The notes under the pieces: generated by a model
Database searches by the model: none
Told to the model about the DNA's origin: nothing
What the model saw: only the letters and a program-made list of their open reading frames with translations
In this document: positions 35,948 through 45,800 of the stretch, in pieces
How the letters are laid out: the number at the start of each line of letters is the position of its first letter
Numbering within the stretch: position 1 is the first letter of the stretch
Assembly: GCA_040219355.1 (NCBI GenBank)
Contig: JAVJSN010000015.1
Coordinates: forward strand, 558,001-622,000
DNA: 64,000 bases
From: MH13 sp040219355
Lineage (GTDB): Bacteria > Pseudomonadota > Alphaproteobacteria > Rhizobiales > MH13
Reading direction: 5' to 3'
Made by a program: the position numbers and the translations under genes

Positions 35948-36715
35948 ATGGACCAGGTCAAACGGATGCCGCTTGAGCAAACAAAAGCCCTGATGGGTGA
36001 TGTCTCGCGCCGTTCGGTTCGTGAAACGATTGCTGAAAAACTTGCTGCGCTTGTTTCATCAGGGGTTCTTGCCGTGGGCGATGAGCTGCCCGGTGAACGT
36101 GAGCTAGCAGCGTCGCTGTCGGTGAGCCGCGAAACGGTGCGCGGTGCTATTGGGATTCTTGCCTCACATGGCATTTTGCGTGTTGCGCATGGCGCGCGTA
36201 CCACGGTGGCTACCGCTGACACCCGCTCGCTCGTGCGTGGTTCTCGAGCGGCAGGTTTTGACGGTCCTTACGATCTGGAAAGCGTGCACGAGGCGCGGCT
36301 GCTGGTTGAGCGTCGTATCGCCGCTGATGCTGCGCGACGCATCGGCAAAGAAGGTCTCGCCAAGCTGCGTGCATCCATCGCAGCACAGGAAAAATGCGGC
36401 GATGATCCGGTGCGTTTTCTTCTGTGTGACAGGGAGTTTCACGCCACGCTCTATCGCGCCGCAGGCAATGACGTGTTCTTTGATGTGGCGATGTCGCTGT
36501 ACAATCATCTTCTCGATCATCGTCGTCGCATCGTCGCTGAGCCAGGCTCGATTGCTGAGAGTTTATCTGATCATCGCGCCATTTTAACCGCTCTGGAATC
36601 AGGAGACCCTGATGCTGCTGAGTGCAAAGTGGTGGAACACGCCACGCGCATCTATGTCACCACGCGGGCGTTCTTGGATGGCAAGCCGTTGGCCAAAGAA
36701 GCGCTCTCCATCTAG
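35948..36715 (+). CDS. GntR family regulator (FadR subfamily)
   Basis: 255 residues. Winged helix at about 22-90 (SVRETIAEKLAALVSSGVLAVGDELPGERELAASLSVSRETVRGAIGILASHGILR), then an all-helical FCD ligand domain with the DREFHATLYRAAGN motif and a later SDHRAILTALESGDPDAA, holding the usual Asp/His metal ligands. It is divergent from the importer operon, so it probably represses it until the sugar acid binds. Start at 35948 follows GAGG about 12 bases upstream; ATG 35924 is the alternative. Confidence 0.9.
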   Translation: MDQVKRMPLEQTKALMGDVSRRSVRETIAEKLAALVSSGVLAVGDELPGERELAASLSVSRETVRGAIGILASHGILRVAHGARTTVATADTRSLVRGSRAAGFDGPYDLESVHEARLLVERRIAADAARRIGKEGLAKLRASIAAQEKCGDDPVRFLLCDREFHATLYRAAGNDVFFDVAMSLYNHLLDHRRRIVAEPGSIAESLSDHRAILTALESGDPDAAECKVVEHATRIYVTTRAFLDGKPLAKEALSI

Positions 36716-36832
36716 GAAACGCGCCCCAAAGGCGCCCCGTCCTACCGTTGTCTCCAAGGCCTCTTTTGGTGCAGCGCCCGGCAGCTGTCCTTCATCGTTG
36801 CCAAAAGTCCAGCTGGATCATCCCGCAACCCA

Positions 36833-38290
36833 TCAGAATGTTTTGATCGTTGCGCGCGCGCCAATGGCTCGCAGTTGATTCAGTTTGGAGCGGACCGCGT
36901 CGACAAACACGGCGTTGGCTGGAAGGGCTGTCCCAAAGATTGTTTCTAAGCTCAGAAAATCACGCACGATATCGTCTGTGGTGCCAGCTTCAATCCGCCT
37001 GAATCTCTCGGCCATAGGGTCACGCACATCGATGGGCGCGCCTTGCTCGTCTTTGCCCAGCGCGTAGCGCATCCATGCGGCCACGCCGAGCGCCAGACGG
37101 TCAAAAGACTTGCCCACTGATAGCCGATCAGCGATGGTGCCGAGCAGTCTTTGTGGCAGTTTTTGCGAGCCGTCCATGGCGATTTGCCAGGTTCGATGTC
37201 TTAGGGCCGTGTTGGAAAATCGGTCCAGCAGCGCATCGCGGTAGGCCAGAAGATCAACACCATCGGGCATTGCCAGCGTTGGTATGATTTCATCGCTCAT
37301 CATGGTGCCGATAAGCCTTTTGAAGGCTGGATCAGCCATCGTGTCGGCCACAGTCTCATCACCGGCCAAATATCCCAAATAGGCCAGTGTGGAGTGGCTG
37401 CCATTGAGCATACGCAGCTTCATCCGTTCAAACGGTTCAACGTCGCTGGCCATTGTCACGCCATGCTTTTCCCAGTTTGGCCTGCCAAGTGGGAAATGGT
37501 CTTCAACGACGAGTTGGGTGAACGGCTCGCTCATCACCGGCCATGCGTCCTCCAGACCCAACGCCTGGTTGATGGCTATGCGATCTTCATCCGATGTGGC
37601 TGGCACAATGCGATCCACCATCGAGGACGGGCAAGCGACATTGGCGTTAAACCATGCCGCATCCATCGGCGCCTTCAGCGCAACAAAGTCGCTCAACACC
37701 TGTTTGAGGGTCGCGCCGTTGGAAGGGAGGTTGTCGCAAGAGAGGATGGTGAAAGGCGCTATGCCCGCTGCTTTGCGCGCCAATACACCGCGCACCAGCC
37801 ACCCTATGGCAGACTTAGGAAATCCATCCGTGGTCAGATCATGCTGGATGTCAGGGTGATCAGCTTTGAGACGACCGGTTGCTGGATCATGGCAGTAGCC
37901 TTTTTCCGTAACCGTAAGCGACACGATGCGCACATTGGCGTCTGTCAGGCGTTGGTCGAGAGTTTTCGGCTCATCTGGCGCCACAAGCAGCTCTGTTACC
38001 GCCCCAAGAACGCGTGGATTCAGCCCCGCGCTGGATTGCACGCCCAACGTGTAGAGGCCGTCTTGCGGACCCAGCGCTGTTTTGGTGGTTGCCGAGCGCA
38101 AACTCACGCCGCAAATGCCCCAGCTGAGATCATCGGTCAGTGCATCATCCACATAGGCCGCCAGATGGGCTCGGTGAAAAGCACCTATACCCAAATGCAC
38201 AAGGCCAACGATCACGCCATTGCGGTCATAGGCTGGCGTTTGCACAGATGGGGGCACTTTGCCGAGGGTTGCGGCAGATAGGCGGCTCAC
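36833..38290 (-). CDS. uxuB: Fructuronate reductase / mannitol dehydrogenase family
   Basis: 485 residues of the long-chain mannitol dehydrogenase family. VHLGIGAFHRAHLAAYVDD binds NAD, SVTEKGY-like VTEKGYCHDP follows, then NLPSNGATLK, VVEDHFPLGRPNWEKHGV, and the catalytic Lys in MKLRMLNGSHSTLAYLGYLAG. Uxu B reduces fructuronate to mannonate; mannitol or arabinitol dehydrogenase is the alternative. It starts in the uxaC stop codon (ATGA), and UxaC makes fructuronate, which supports UxuB. Confidence 0.88.
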   Translation of the reverse strand: MSRLSAATLGKVPPSVQTPAYDRNGVIVGLVHLGIGAFHRAHLAAYVDDALTDDLSWGICGVSLRSATTKTALGPQDGLYTLGVQSSAGLNPRVLGAVTELLVAPDEPKTLDQRLTDANVRIVSLTVTEKGYCHDPATGRLKADHPDIQHDLTTDGFPKSAIGWLVRGVLARKAAGIAPFTILSCDNLPSNGATLKQVLSDFVALKAPMDAAWFNANVACPSSMVDRIVPATSDEDRIAINQALGLEDAWPVMSEPFTQLVVEDHFPLGRPNWEKHGVTMASDVEPFERMKLRMLNGSHSTLAYLGYLAGDETVADTMADPAFKRLIGTMMSDEIIPTLAMPDGVDLLAYRDALLDRFSNTALRHRTWQIAMDGSQKLPQRLLGTIADRLSVGKSFDRLALGVAAWMRYALGKDEQGAPIDVRDPMAERFRRIEAGTTDDIVRDFLSLETIFGTALPANAVFVDAVRSKLNQLRAIGARATIKTF

Positions 38291-39714
38291 AGTTTGTAAG
38301 CCTTCTTCGCAAGACCGTAGGCCAGGTCATGGGCAAGCTCATGCGCTTCATCTTCATCCAGCCGGTGATCGGCAACGCGCTCGGCCAGAAACCCGCAATC
38401 GATACGCCGGGCCACGTCATGACGGGCAGGGATGGAGGGGAACGCGCGGGTGTCGTCGTTGAAGCCAACGGTGTTGTAAAAACCTGCCGTTTCGGTGACC
38501 AACTCGCGATAGCGTTTCATGCCGTCTGGGGCATCGTAGAACCACCAGGCTGGCCCAAGATAAAGGCAGGGATAGTGCCCGGCCAGCGGGGCAAGCTCAC
38601 GCGCATAGGCCGTTTCATCCAAAGTAAAGACGATAACTTTGAGGTCGGGTTCATTACCAACTTTGGATAGCAGCGGTTTGAGGCCATCAACATAGTTGGT
38701 GGGCGAGGGAATATCGGCGCCCTTGTCGCGTCCAAATGCTTGGAAAAGCGGGCCGTTGTGATTGCGGTGAGAGCCGGCATGGATCTGCATCACCAGCCCA
38801 TCGTCCAGGCTCATGAGCGCCATCTCGGTGAGCATCTGGGCACGGAACAGTTCACCGTCCGCTTGGGTCGCTGAACCGGTTGTCACGCGGGCAAAGAGCG
38901 CGCGTTTCTCGCCGTCAGACAGGTCAGCAGTTCTTGCGGTTGGGTGGCCATGATCGGTTGACGTGGTACCAACCTGTTTGAAGGCAGCACGGCGCTTGCG
39001 ATGAGCTTGCAGATAGCCATCCCAACTCAAGCAGTCTTCGTCTGTCAGCTCTGATAAGGCTTTCAAGTTGGCAAGAAAGTCTGGTGTCTCTGGGTCGATG
39101 ACGCTGTCCGGCCGGTACGCGGAAATGACCCGCCCGTGCCAATCGGATGCCTGGATGGCTTTGTGATGGTCCAGCGTATCAAGTGCGCTTTCGGTGGTTG
39201 CGATCACCTCAAGATTGAACCGCTCAAACAGCGCGCGCGGGCGATAGGCGTCCTGAGTCAGGCAGTCAGCAATGCGGTCGTAGGTGGCGTCGGCGTTGGA
39301 CGGTGACAGGCGCTCGTCAAGCCCAAACAGGTCAGAGAATGCGTGGTCGAGCCACAGGCGCGTCGGTGTGCCGCGAAACAGATGATAGTGCGCCGCAAAC
39401 AGGCGCCAAATGGCGCGACCATCGGTTTCTACCGGGGTACCATCGGCACTTGGTATGCCAAGCTTTTCAAGCGGAATGCCTTGCGAATAGAGCATGCGGA
39501 AGACGTAATGATCAGGCACAACGAAAAGCTGCGCTGGGTCAGGGAAGGGTTCATTGCGGGCATACCAGGCCGGGTCGGTGTGCCCGTGAGGTGAAATCAA
39601 CGGCAGATCTTTGATCGCGTTATAAAGGCGCCGTGTGATAGCACGTACCGCTGGATCGGTCGGAAACAGACGGTCTTCATGAAGCAATGCTGTTGCAGCA
39701 GTTTCGGTTGGCAC
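38287..39714 (-). CDS. uxaC: Glucuronate (uronate) isomerase
   Basis: 475 residues. Isomerises glucuronate to fructuronate and galacturonate to tagaturonate. LLHEDRLFPTDPAVRAITRRLYNAIKDLPLISPHGHTDPAWYA near the start carries the metal-binding HGH of the amidohydrolase-like fold, and ATTESALDTLDHHKAI, MQIHAGSHRNHN and GFNDDTRAFPSIPARHDVARR follow. First gene of uxaC-uxuB. A mannonate dehydratase (UxuA) is not in the window, so the path continues elsewhere. Confidence 0.95.
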   Translation of the reverse strand: MPTETAATALLHEDRLFPTDPAVRAITRRLYNAIKDLPLISPHGHTDPAWYARNEPFPDPAQLFVVPDHYVFRMLYSQGIPLEKLGIPSADGTPVETDGRAIWRLFAAHYHLFRGTPTRLWLDHAFSDLFGLDERLSPSNADATYDRIADCLTQDAYRPRALFERFNLEVIATTESALDTLDHHKAIQASDWHGRVISAYRPDSVIDPETPDFLANLKALSELTDEDCLSWDGYLQAHRKRRAAFKQVGTTSTDHGHPTARTADLSDGEKRALFARVTTGSATQADGELFRAQMLTEMALMSLDDGLVMQIHAGSHRNHNGPLFQAFGRDKGADIPSPTNYVDGLKPLLSKVGNEPDLKVIVFTLDETAYARELAPLAGHYPCLYLGPAWWFYDAPDGMKRYRELVTETAGFYNTVGFNDDTRAFPSIPARHDVARRIDCGFLAERVADHRLDEDEAHELAHDLAYGLAKKAYKL

Positions 39715-39859
39715 GTCTCATCCCCGATGTCTTGCCTGCTGTTCCGACCAAATGTCCCGGCCAGCTAAGCTTTTGGGTGAGGAGTATCGTTTGGCCTTTG
39801 CGTGGACAAGTGCGCAAATCTGTTCAGTGAGATCATGACGGCGTCGGAGCTTGGCTGGC

Positions 39860-40135
39860 TTAATGGCGGTTCGTTTGTTCTTCGGATTGGGTCGCAGCGG
39901 CGATCTGATCCATGGCGCCGGGGCAAAGGCGCTCCACTTCGCCAGCGGTTAATGGTGCGCCAGAACAATCAAGCGCCTGGATATTTGATCCATGCTTGAT
40001 GAGGATCGCGACAGGCTTTTTGGAAAGCCACAATCCTTGGCCTGGCCTCTGATTTTGAGAAAAACAGGTCGATTCAACCAAAATGGCGACCTTATGATCC
40101 GCGACCATCATTGTGGATTGGAGTTGAACTGTCAT
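39860..40135 (-). CDS. Small protein of unknown function after DUF2953
   Basis: 91 residues, charged and soluble, with a strand-like core (HKVAILVEST and KKPVAILIKHG) and EVERLCPGAMDQIAAAT near the end. I do not recognise the family. AAAGGA eight bases before ATG 40135 gives a good start, though it then overlaps the DUF2953 gene by 44 bases; ATGs at 40111 and 40108 would shorten the overlap. Same strand as gerW-DUF2953, so probably their operon partner. Confidence 0.5.
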   Translation of the reverse strand: MTVQLQSTMMVADHKVAILVESTCFSQNQRPGQGLWLSKKPVAILIKHGSNIQALDCSGAPLTAGEVERLCPGAMDQIAAATQSEEQTNRH

Positions 40136-40715
40136 CGTTCGATCCTTTCGCGATCAGCAGGTTTCGACCAAAGCGAACAAGTGGTGGCAGCAAGCGGATC
40201 GGCGTTACCTTCACCGCGGCATCGACCTGCCCATCCAGGCAAGCGTGCTCGAAATTCGGCCGCAGATCCAAGCGAACATGGGTCCAGCCTGTCAGGCCGT
40301 ACATCCAAGGCGACAACTGCCCAAACAGTGCGCCTGTGTCGGCCGGGTCGGCCAAACCAAAGACGGCGCAGGCGTGGAAACGTTCGACGATGACCTCCTG
40401 TCGTAGATCGTTGATTAGCGCTGGAGTTGCACGTGCCCATGCAAATTTTTGCTTGGGTTTCGTGCTGGACTGTTTGCGTTTGGTAGCCTTCTTCTCAGCT
40501 TTGTTCTTCTTTTCGGCTTTCTTCTTTTCCCGCGATGACTCGCCGCTATCGAACACGGGAAAAGCTGGGATCAAGCCGTCCAACAACGAAACCCGCACGC
40601 TCAGCGACATGTGGGGCTCAGTTTGCGCGTGGGCAAGAAATCGCACTGGTAGGCATAGGACGAGCAACGCTGCGATGAGCAACCCGCCCAACACCCCAAG
40701 CAGGTTCATCACCAT
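40092..40715 (-). CDS. DUF2953 family membrane protein (YtfI-like)
   Basis: 207 residues: one N-terminal membrane segment (LLGVLGGLLIAALLVLCLPV), a Lys-rich linker of about 35 residues at 62-95, then a region with EVIVERFHACAVFGLADPADTGALFGQLSPW that fits DUF2953. In Bacillus the DUF2953 protein YtfI is encoded beside the GerW protein YtfJ, and the same pairing appears here in a non-sporulating lineage. The gene follows gerW by 10 bases. The function is unknown. Confidence 0.75.
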   Translation of the reverse strand: MVMNLLGVLGGLLIAALLVLCLPVRFLAHAQTEPHMSLSVRVSLLDGLIPAFPVFDSGESSREKKKAEKKNKAEKKATKRKQSSTKPKQKFAWARATPALINDLRQEVIVERFHACAVFGLADPADTGALFGQLSPWMYGLTGWTHVRLDLRPNFEHACLDGQVDAAVKVTPIRLLPPLVRFGRNLLIAKGSNDDSSTPIHNDGRGS

Positions 40716-40725
40716 GGCTTGCGAC

Positions 40726-41085
40726 TTAGGTTTTGGCCGCAGACGCGCCTTTGCGTTTTTCCTGCTGATCCATGGCGCGCCCGGCCGTTTCGGCGATCAC
40801 TTCGGCAACATTTGAGACGGCTCCGCGCACCGATTCAACACGCGCGCCGTCTTTGTCGAAGATTATGGCGCCTAGTGGTTTGATGCCACCGCCGCCGCCG
40901 GTGCCACCGCCTGTCCCGGTTTTTCCGCCGGTGCTTCCGCCCGCGCCAAATCCAAAGCCATAACTGACGATGGGGATTACTGTTGCGCCATCGCGCTCAA
41001 TAGGGTCTCCCAACACATTTTTGGCATTGAGCAGCCGGTCCAGTTCCTCAACCGTGCCTTTGAGCAGTGTTTCGACATTGTCCAT
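40726..41085 (-). CDS. GerW (YtfJ) family protein
   Basis: 119 residues. The family core is clear: VLGDPIERDGATVIPIVSYGFGFGAGG, a very Gly-rich loop of about 20 residues, then IKPLGAIIFDKDGARVESV. The name comes from Bacillus spore germination, but the family is widespread outside spore formers and has no settled role there. Start at 41085 (MDNVETLL) follows AAAGGA; the open frame to 41154 is rejected. First gene of a three-gene set with DUF2953. Confidence 0.85.
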   Translation of the reverse strand: MDNVETLLKGTVEELDRLLNAKNVLGDPIERDGATVIPIVSYGFGFGAGGSTGGKTGTGGGTGGGGGIKPLGAIIFDKDGARVESVRGAVSNVAEVIAETAGRAMDQQEKRKGASAAKT

Positions 41086-41385
41086 AGCTGTGGTCCTTTC
41101 ATCATGCTGACGACAGGGCCAACCTAGCGCTCGACGATGCCAGTCAACTGACAATTGTCAGCGCTGGCAAGGCACACGTAAGCCTCCGATCACGGGTGAT
41201 CACAGACGCGTTATCGCGCAAACCGTTTTGAAAATCACGCCGTAAGATGTTCGTCAACAGCAGCAACGCGCCACACATTTGGTGCGGGACATTCGGGGGT
41301 GCTGACGACACGACCCGCTTATGACTTTCGGCGTTTTACGTCCATTTCCAAGCCAACCAAAACGAATGTCCAGGGAGACATATCT
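41086..41385. promoter_or_regulatory. Divergent region with two perfect palindromes
   Basis: 300 bases between gerW and the fasciclin gene. CTGACAATTGTCAG at 41148-41161 is a perfect 14-base dyad nested in GCCAG/CTGGC arms (41139-41168). GATCAC-GG-GTGATC at 41188-41201 is a second one. Both suit dimeric regulators of one or both flanking genes. The rest shows nothing clear apart from GGGAGA, the fasciclin ribosome site. Confidence 0.5.
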
Positions 41386-41871
41386 ATGCGTAAACTTATC
41401 CTCGCCCTTGCTGGCACCACCATGATCGCCACCGGCGCTCAGGCTTCCAACGTTGTCGAAACGGCGTCTGAAGCTGGAATTTTCAACACCTTGCTTGCTG
41501 CTGCAACCGCCGCTGGCCTTGCTGATGCGCTTGCCACCACAGACAATATCACCGTGTTCGCACCAACGGATGACGCGTTCGCAGCGTTGCCAGAAGGCAC
41601 AGTTGAATCGCTGCTACTGGAAGAAAACCGCGACCAGCTGGTTGCGATCCTGACCTACCATGTGCTGCCGCGCGAATTGCGTTCCACGGACCTGCCTGGC
41701 CGCACCATTCCAGTGCGCACACTCAACACAGCTGATATGCTGCGTGTCACCAAATCTCACGGGTCAGTGACCGTTGATGGTGCCAATGTGGTGTCTGCCG
41801 ATATCCATGCCGACAATGGCGTGATCCACGTCATTGATTCCGTGCTGATCCCCGATGCCAACGGCCACTAA
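41386..41871 (+). CDS. Secreted fasciclin (FAS1) domain protein
   Basis: 161 residues. Signal peptide MRKLILALAGTTMIATGAQA, then one FAS1 domain: GIFNTLLAAATAAGLADAL, the H1 box TVFAPTDDAFAAL, TYHVLPREL, and the H2 box GVIHVIDSVLIP. FAS1 proteins take part in adhesion or matrix binding; bacterial single-domain forms are poorly understood. Start at 41386 has GGGAGA upstream, while the open frame to 41299 is unsupported. Its own terminator follows. Confidence 0.92.
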   Translation: MRKLILALAGTTMIATGAQASNVVETASEAGIFNTLLAAATAAGLADALATTDNITVFAPTDDAFAALPEGTVESLLLEENRDQLVAILTYHVLPRELRSTDLPGRTIPVRTLNTADMLRVTKSHGSVTVDGANVVSADIHADNGVIHVIDSVLIPDANGH

Positions 41872-41920
41872 CCTCTTTTGGTCTGATCGTGTCTGCAGAC
41901 CAATAAGGCACTGATAGACT

Positions 41921-41959
41921 CGGATCGGGCGGCTTTGGCTGCTCGGTCCGTTTTCTTTT
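41921..41959 (+). terminator. Rho-independent terminator of the fasciclin gene
   Basis: A 13-pair stem with three G-U or T-G wobbles between 41921-41933 and 41938-41950, closed by TTTG, then TTTTCTTTT at 41951-41959. It lies 50 bases past the fasciclin stop. Confidence 0.75.
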
Positions 41960-42020
41960 GGCATTCCAATTGGTGGGCCCTACAGTTTGAGCCCCAGTCA
42001 ATCGTCAACCTTGGACAGGT

Positions 42021-42869
42021 ATGCCAGGCAAAAACCTTCCCCTTGTCAGTCCTCCAGCCCCGCCGGCTGTGGAAATGAGTGTTCCGCTTCCACCCTTGGA
42101 TCGAGTGTATCCAGGAGGTGCTGGAAAAACACGCGGTGAGGGCGCTGTGTGGCGGCAGATCGCGGCGGCTCTGCGTGACCCCATTCAGCGCGGCGAGTGG
42201 CAACCTGGTGCGCGTCTTCCTATCGAGCTGGAGCTTGCTGCCCATTTCCGGGTGAATCGCCATACGGTGCGGCGCGCGCTCGCTGATCTTGCCCGGGACG
42301 GTCTGATTGCGACCATGCAGGGGCGGGGGACCTTCATCACAGCCGGTGAAAAGGTGCGCTATCACCTTGATGGTCAGGACCCGATCTCCGATGCTGTTTG
42401 GCCCGGCCTTGTGAGGCTTTCCAGCGCATTGGTGCGTGACCGCAAGGTGGAGGCGGGCGTTAAGATGGGCGCCAAGCTCGCTTTGCCCTCGATCCACGGG
42501 CTTCATGAGGTGGAGCTCCGCCTAACGGGCGATGATGTTCCATTGGCCTTGGCGACCGTAAGGCTGGCGCGCGATAGATTTCCGCACTTCATTGATGGCA
42601 TGCGCAAGGCAGGCTCGTTGCAACAGACCTTGGCATCCTATGGATTTGACCGGTTTCAACCGATCGCCACCACAGTGTCAGCGCGGCTTGCTGATGATCG
42701 CGAGTGCGGCCTGCTTAAGGCCAAAGCGCCGACCATGCTCACAGTTGTGGAAACGGTGGCTGGCCATGTGGGCGACTGTGGATCGCGCGCGCCCGTCTTC
42801 GTTCTTCAAACGGCTTTATGCAGTGCGCGGGTTGATCTGCATGTGGTCCACGCCGCGCCAGCCTCTTAG
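42021..42869 (+). CDS. GntR/HutC family regulator, PhnF-like
   Basis: 282 residues. Winged helix at about 45-105 with VWRQIAAALRDPIQRGEWQPGARLPIELELAAHFRVNRHTVRRALADLARDGLIATMQGRGTF, then a UTRA ligand domain (about 125-270). The NRHTVRRAL helix is close to PhnF, regulator of phosphonate use, yet no phn gene lies in the window. The start is uncertain: ATG 42021 is used, and ATG 42075 (MSVPLPPL) is also possible. Convergent with the giant transglutaminase gene. Confidence 0.85.
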   Translation: MPGKNLPLVSPPAPPAVEMSVPLPPLDRVYPGGAGKTRGEGAVWRQIAAALRDPIQRGEWQPGARLPIELELAAHFRVNRHTVRRALADLARDGLIATMQGRGTFITAGEKVRYHLDGQDPISDAVWPGLVRLSSALVRDRKVEAGVKMGAKLALPSIHGLHEVELRLTGDDVPLALATVRLARDRFPHFIDGMRKAGSLQQTLASYGFDRFQPIATTVSARLADDRECGLLKAKAPTMLTVVETVAGHVGDCGSRAPVFVLQTALCSARVDLHVVHAAPAS

Positions 42870-42878
42870 CTCTTTGGC

Positions 42879-45800
42879 TTACCGTGCTTCATCTGGACCA
42901 GGCGTGCGCAAATCCAGCGTGTAGGGGAAGAACGGGTTTAACTTCTCTTCCTTCACTGTGACCGCGCCAGGGGTGTGTCCCATGGCTTCGAAGCGGGCCA
43001 ATCGGCGGGCTTCGGCCTCATAAGCGTTCACTGGCGGGGTTTCGTAGTTCCGCCCACCTGGATGACCGACATGGTAGCGGCAGCCGCCTAGCGCTCGACC
43101 GTTCCAGCGATCGACAATGTCGAAAGTCAGTGGTGCATGAACGGGAATGCTGGGATGCAGGCCGCGTGAGGGTTGCCAGGCTTTGTACCGTACGCCACCG
43201 GCATGGGTGCCTGATCCGGTCGCATGCATTGGCACTTGGCGTCCATTGCACGTTATGGCGTGACGGGCCGAACTGTAGCCGGTCACCTCAACCTGGATCC
43301 GCTCCACGGAGCTATCGACGTAGCGCGACATACCGCCGGCAACACCGTCCTCACCAAGCACATGCCATGGTTCCAAAGCGCCGCGTACAGCCATCGAGAC
43401 ACCGTTGTGATGAATGGCGCCAAAATGCGGAAAGCGGAACTCGTACTGCGCGCGATACCAGTCTGGATCGAAGGCAAAGCCCGCCTGTTGCAGGTCGCTG
43501 ATCACGGAGAGGAAATCTTCCCATAGGAAAGCGCCGAGCATAAACCGATCATGCAGCGCCGTACCCCATCGGGCGAGCGGTGGGGCTTTAGGCTCGCGCC
43601 AGCACATCAAGATAATCGCGCGAATGAGCAGCTGTTGCGCCAAACTCATGCGCGCAGATGGAGGCATTTCGAACGAGCGGAACTCCACCAACCCCAAGCG
43701 ACCTGTTGGTCCATCGGGCGAATACAGTTTGTCGATGCAAATTTCCGCGCGGTGGGTGTTGCCGGTAACGTCTGTGAGGAGGTCGCGGAACAGCCGATCA
43801 ACGAGCCAGGGAGCGGGCGGTTCATCCTCATCGGGATGCGGCACCTGCGCCATGGCGATTTCAAGCTCGTAAAGCGTATCGTGGCGTGCTTCGTCCACCC
43901 GCGGTGCTTGGCTGGTCGGGCCGATGAAGAGGCCGGAAAACAGATAAGAGAGCGAAGGGTGTCGCTGCCAATAGGTGATGATGCTTTTGAGCAAGTCAGG
44001 GCGGCGCAGGAACGGACTATCGGGCGCTTTTGATGCGCCAACGACCACATGATTTCCGCCGCCCGAGCCCGTGTGACGCCCATCGACCATGAATTTGTTG
44101 GTGCCTAGGCGCGTTTGGCGTGCCTCGTCATAGACTGCCTCGGTGATGGCCACGCTGTCGCGCCAAGACGATGCCGGGTGGACATTGACTTCGATGACAC
44201 CGGGATCAGGCGCGACCTTGATGACACTGACGCGCGGATCGGCAGGCGGGTGGTAGCCTTCGATCTGGATTGGGTGACCGGTCTCTTTGGCCGCTTCTTC
44301 GATGGCTGTGACCAGTTCCAGATAGTCTTCCACGGTCTTGGTCGGTGGCATGAAAGCGCAGAGCTTGCCTTCACGCGGCTCGATGGTCAGCGCCGTGCGC
44401 ACATGCTGCCTGTGGGGTTCGGGCGTGCCGGTTTTCGGCTCGCTTACACGGGCGCGGATCGCGGATGGATCGGACAGAGGCGGCTTGTCGGCGAGAGGAT
44501 CCTCCGGCTCAATGTAGGGGAACTCGTCCGGTTCCAAGTGCGGCAGTGAGTCGAGCGGCAAGCGGTACCCAACAGGTGAGTCGCCCGGAATCAGGAACAG
44601 ATGATCGCGACGCAGCGTCCAAGCTTCAGACACCCAGCGTTGGTCTGACTCCAAATTGTCATGGCGAGCGATGGGCAGCACATAGCCTGTTGGTACGGTG
44701 AGGCCGCGGTCGAACACACGGGCGATGCGCGCCCGGTCTTCAACGCTGGCGAGCTTGGCGTTTTCCGGTGTCACATTGTCCGGCAGGGCCGCTTCCTTGG
44801 AGAGCCAGGCGGCAGTGTCTTCATAGGCGGCCATGAGATGCGATGGATCGGCGCCCAGACGCGCGGCGATGGCCTTGGCCAGGCTCTCAGCTGCATGCGG
44901 CCCATCGTCCTTGGAAAGCGCATTGTCTGGCGTTTCCCCCTCGAGCGGCTCGCGGGCAAAGAGCGAGCGATCTTCCCAGATAGGCTTGTCGTCGGTGCGC
45001 CAATAGATAGCAAAGTTCCAGCGTGGCAGACTTTCACCGGGATACCATTTGCCTTGGCCGTAATGCAGAAACCCGCCTGGGGCGAAGCGATCTGCCAGCC
45101 GGTGGGTTAGCTCGTCTGCCAGTTTGCGCTTGGTTGGTCCGACGGCGGAAATGTTCCACTCTTCGCCTTCCAGATCGTCGATGGAGATGAAGGTGGGTTC
45201 TCCGCCCATGGTCAGGCGTACATCCTCTGAAACCAGCGCTTCATCCACTTTGTCGCCAACTGCCAGCAACGTTTCCCAAGCCTCATCGGCGATGGGGGCA
45301 GTGACGCGCGGACGCTCATCAACGCGGGCGACCCGCATATCGAAATGAAAGTTCACATTGGCGGCGCTTGCCACGCCTTCTATCGGCGCTGCGTTTTCAT
45401 AATGCGGTGTTCCAGCCAGCGGGATGTGGCTTTCTCCGCACAGCAAGCCTGAGGTGGCATCAAGGCCGATCCAGCCAGCTCCTGGGATATAAACCTCGGT
45501 CCAGGCATGCAGATCGGTGAAATCATGATCTGTACCTTCCGGTCCTTCCAGCGCTTTTTCGTCAGGCTTCAACTGGATCAGATAGCCGGACGTAAAACGT
45601 GCGGCGAAGCCCAAATGGCGCAGCAAATGAACCAAAAGCCACGCAGAATCTCGGCATGAGCCTCGGCCATTCTGCAATGTCTCTTCGGGCGTCTGCACAC
45701 CTGGTTCCATGCGAATGATGTATTCAATGGCGTCGCTCACCTTTTGATTCAGGCCAACCAGAAAATCCGTTGTATTTTGAGGGCTTGCGTCGATCTCCTG

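Noticed and set aside
42021..42869. Phosphonate-use locus suggested by the PhnF-like regulator
   Set aside because: No phn gene for uptake or C-P lyase exists anywhere in the window.
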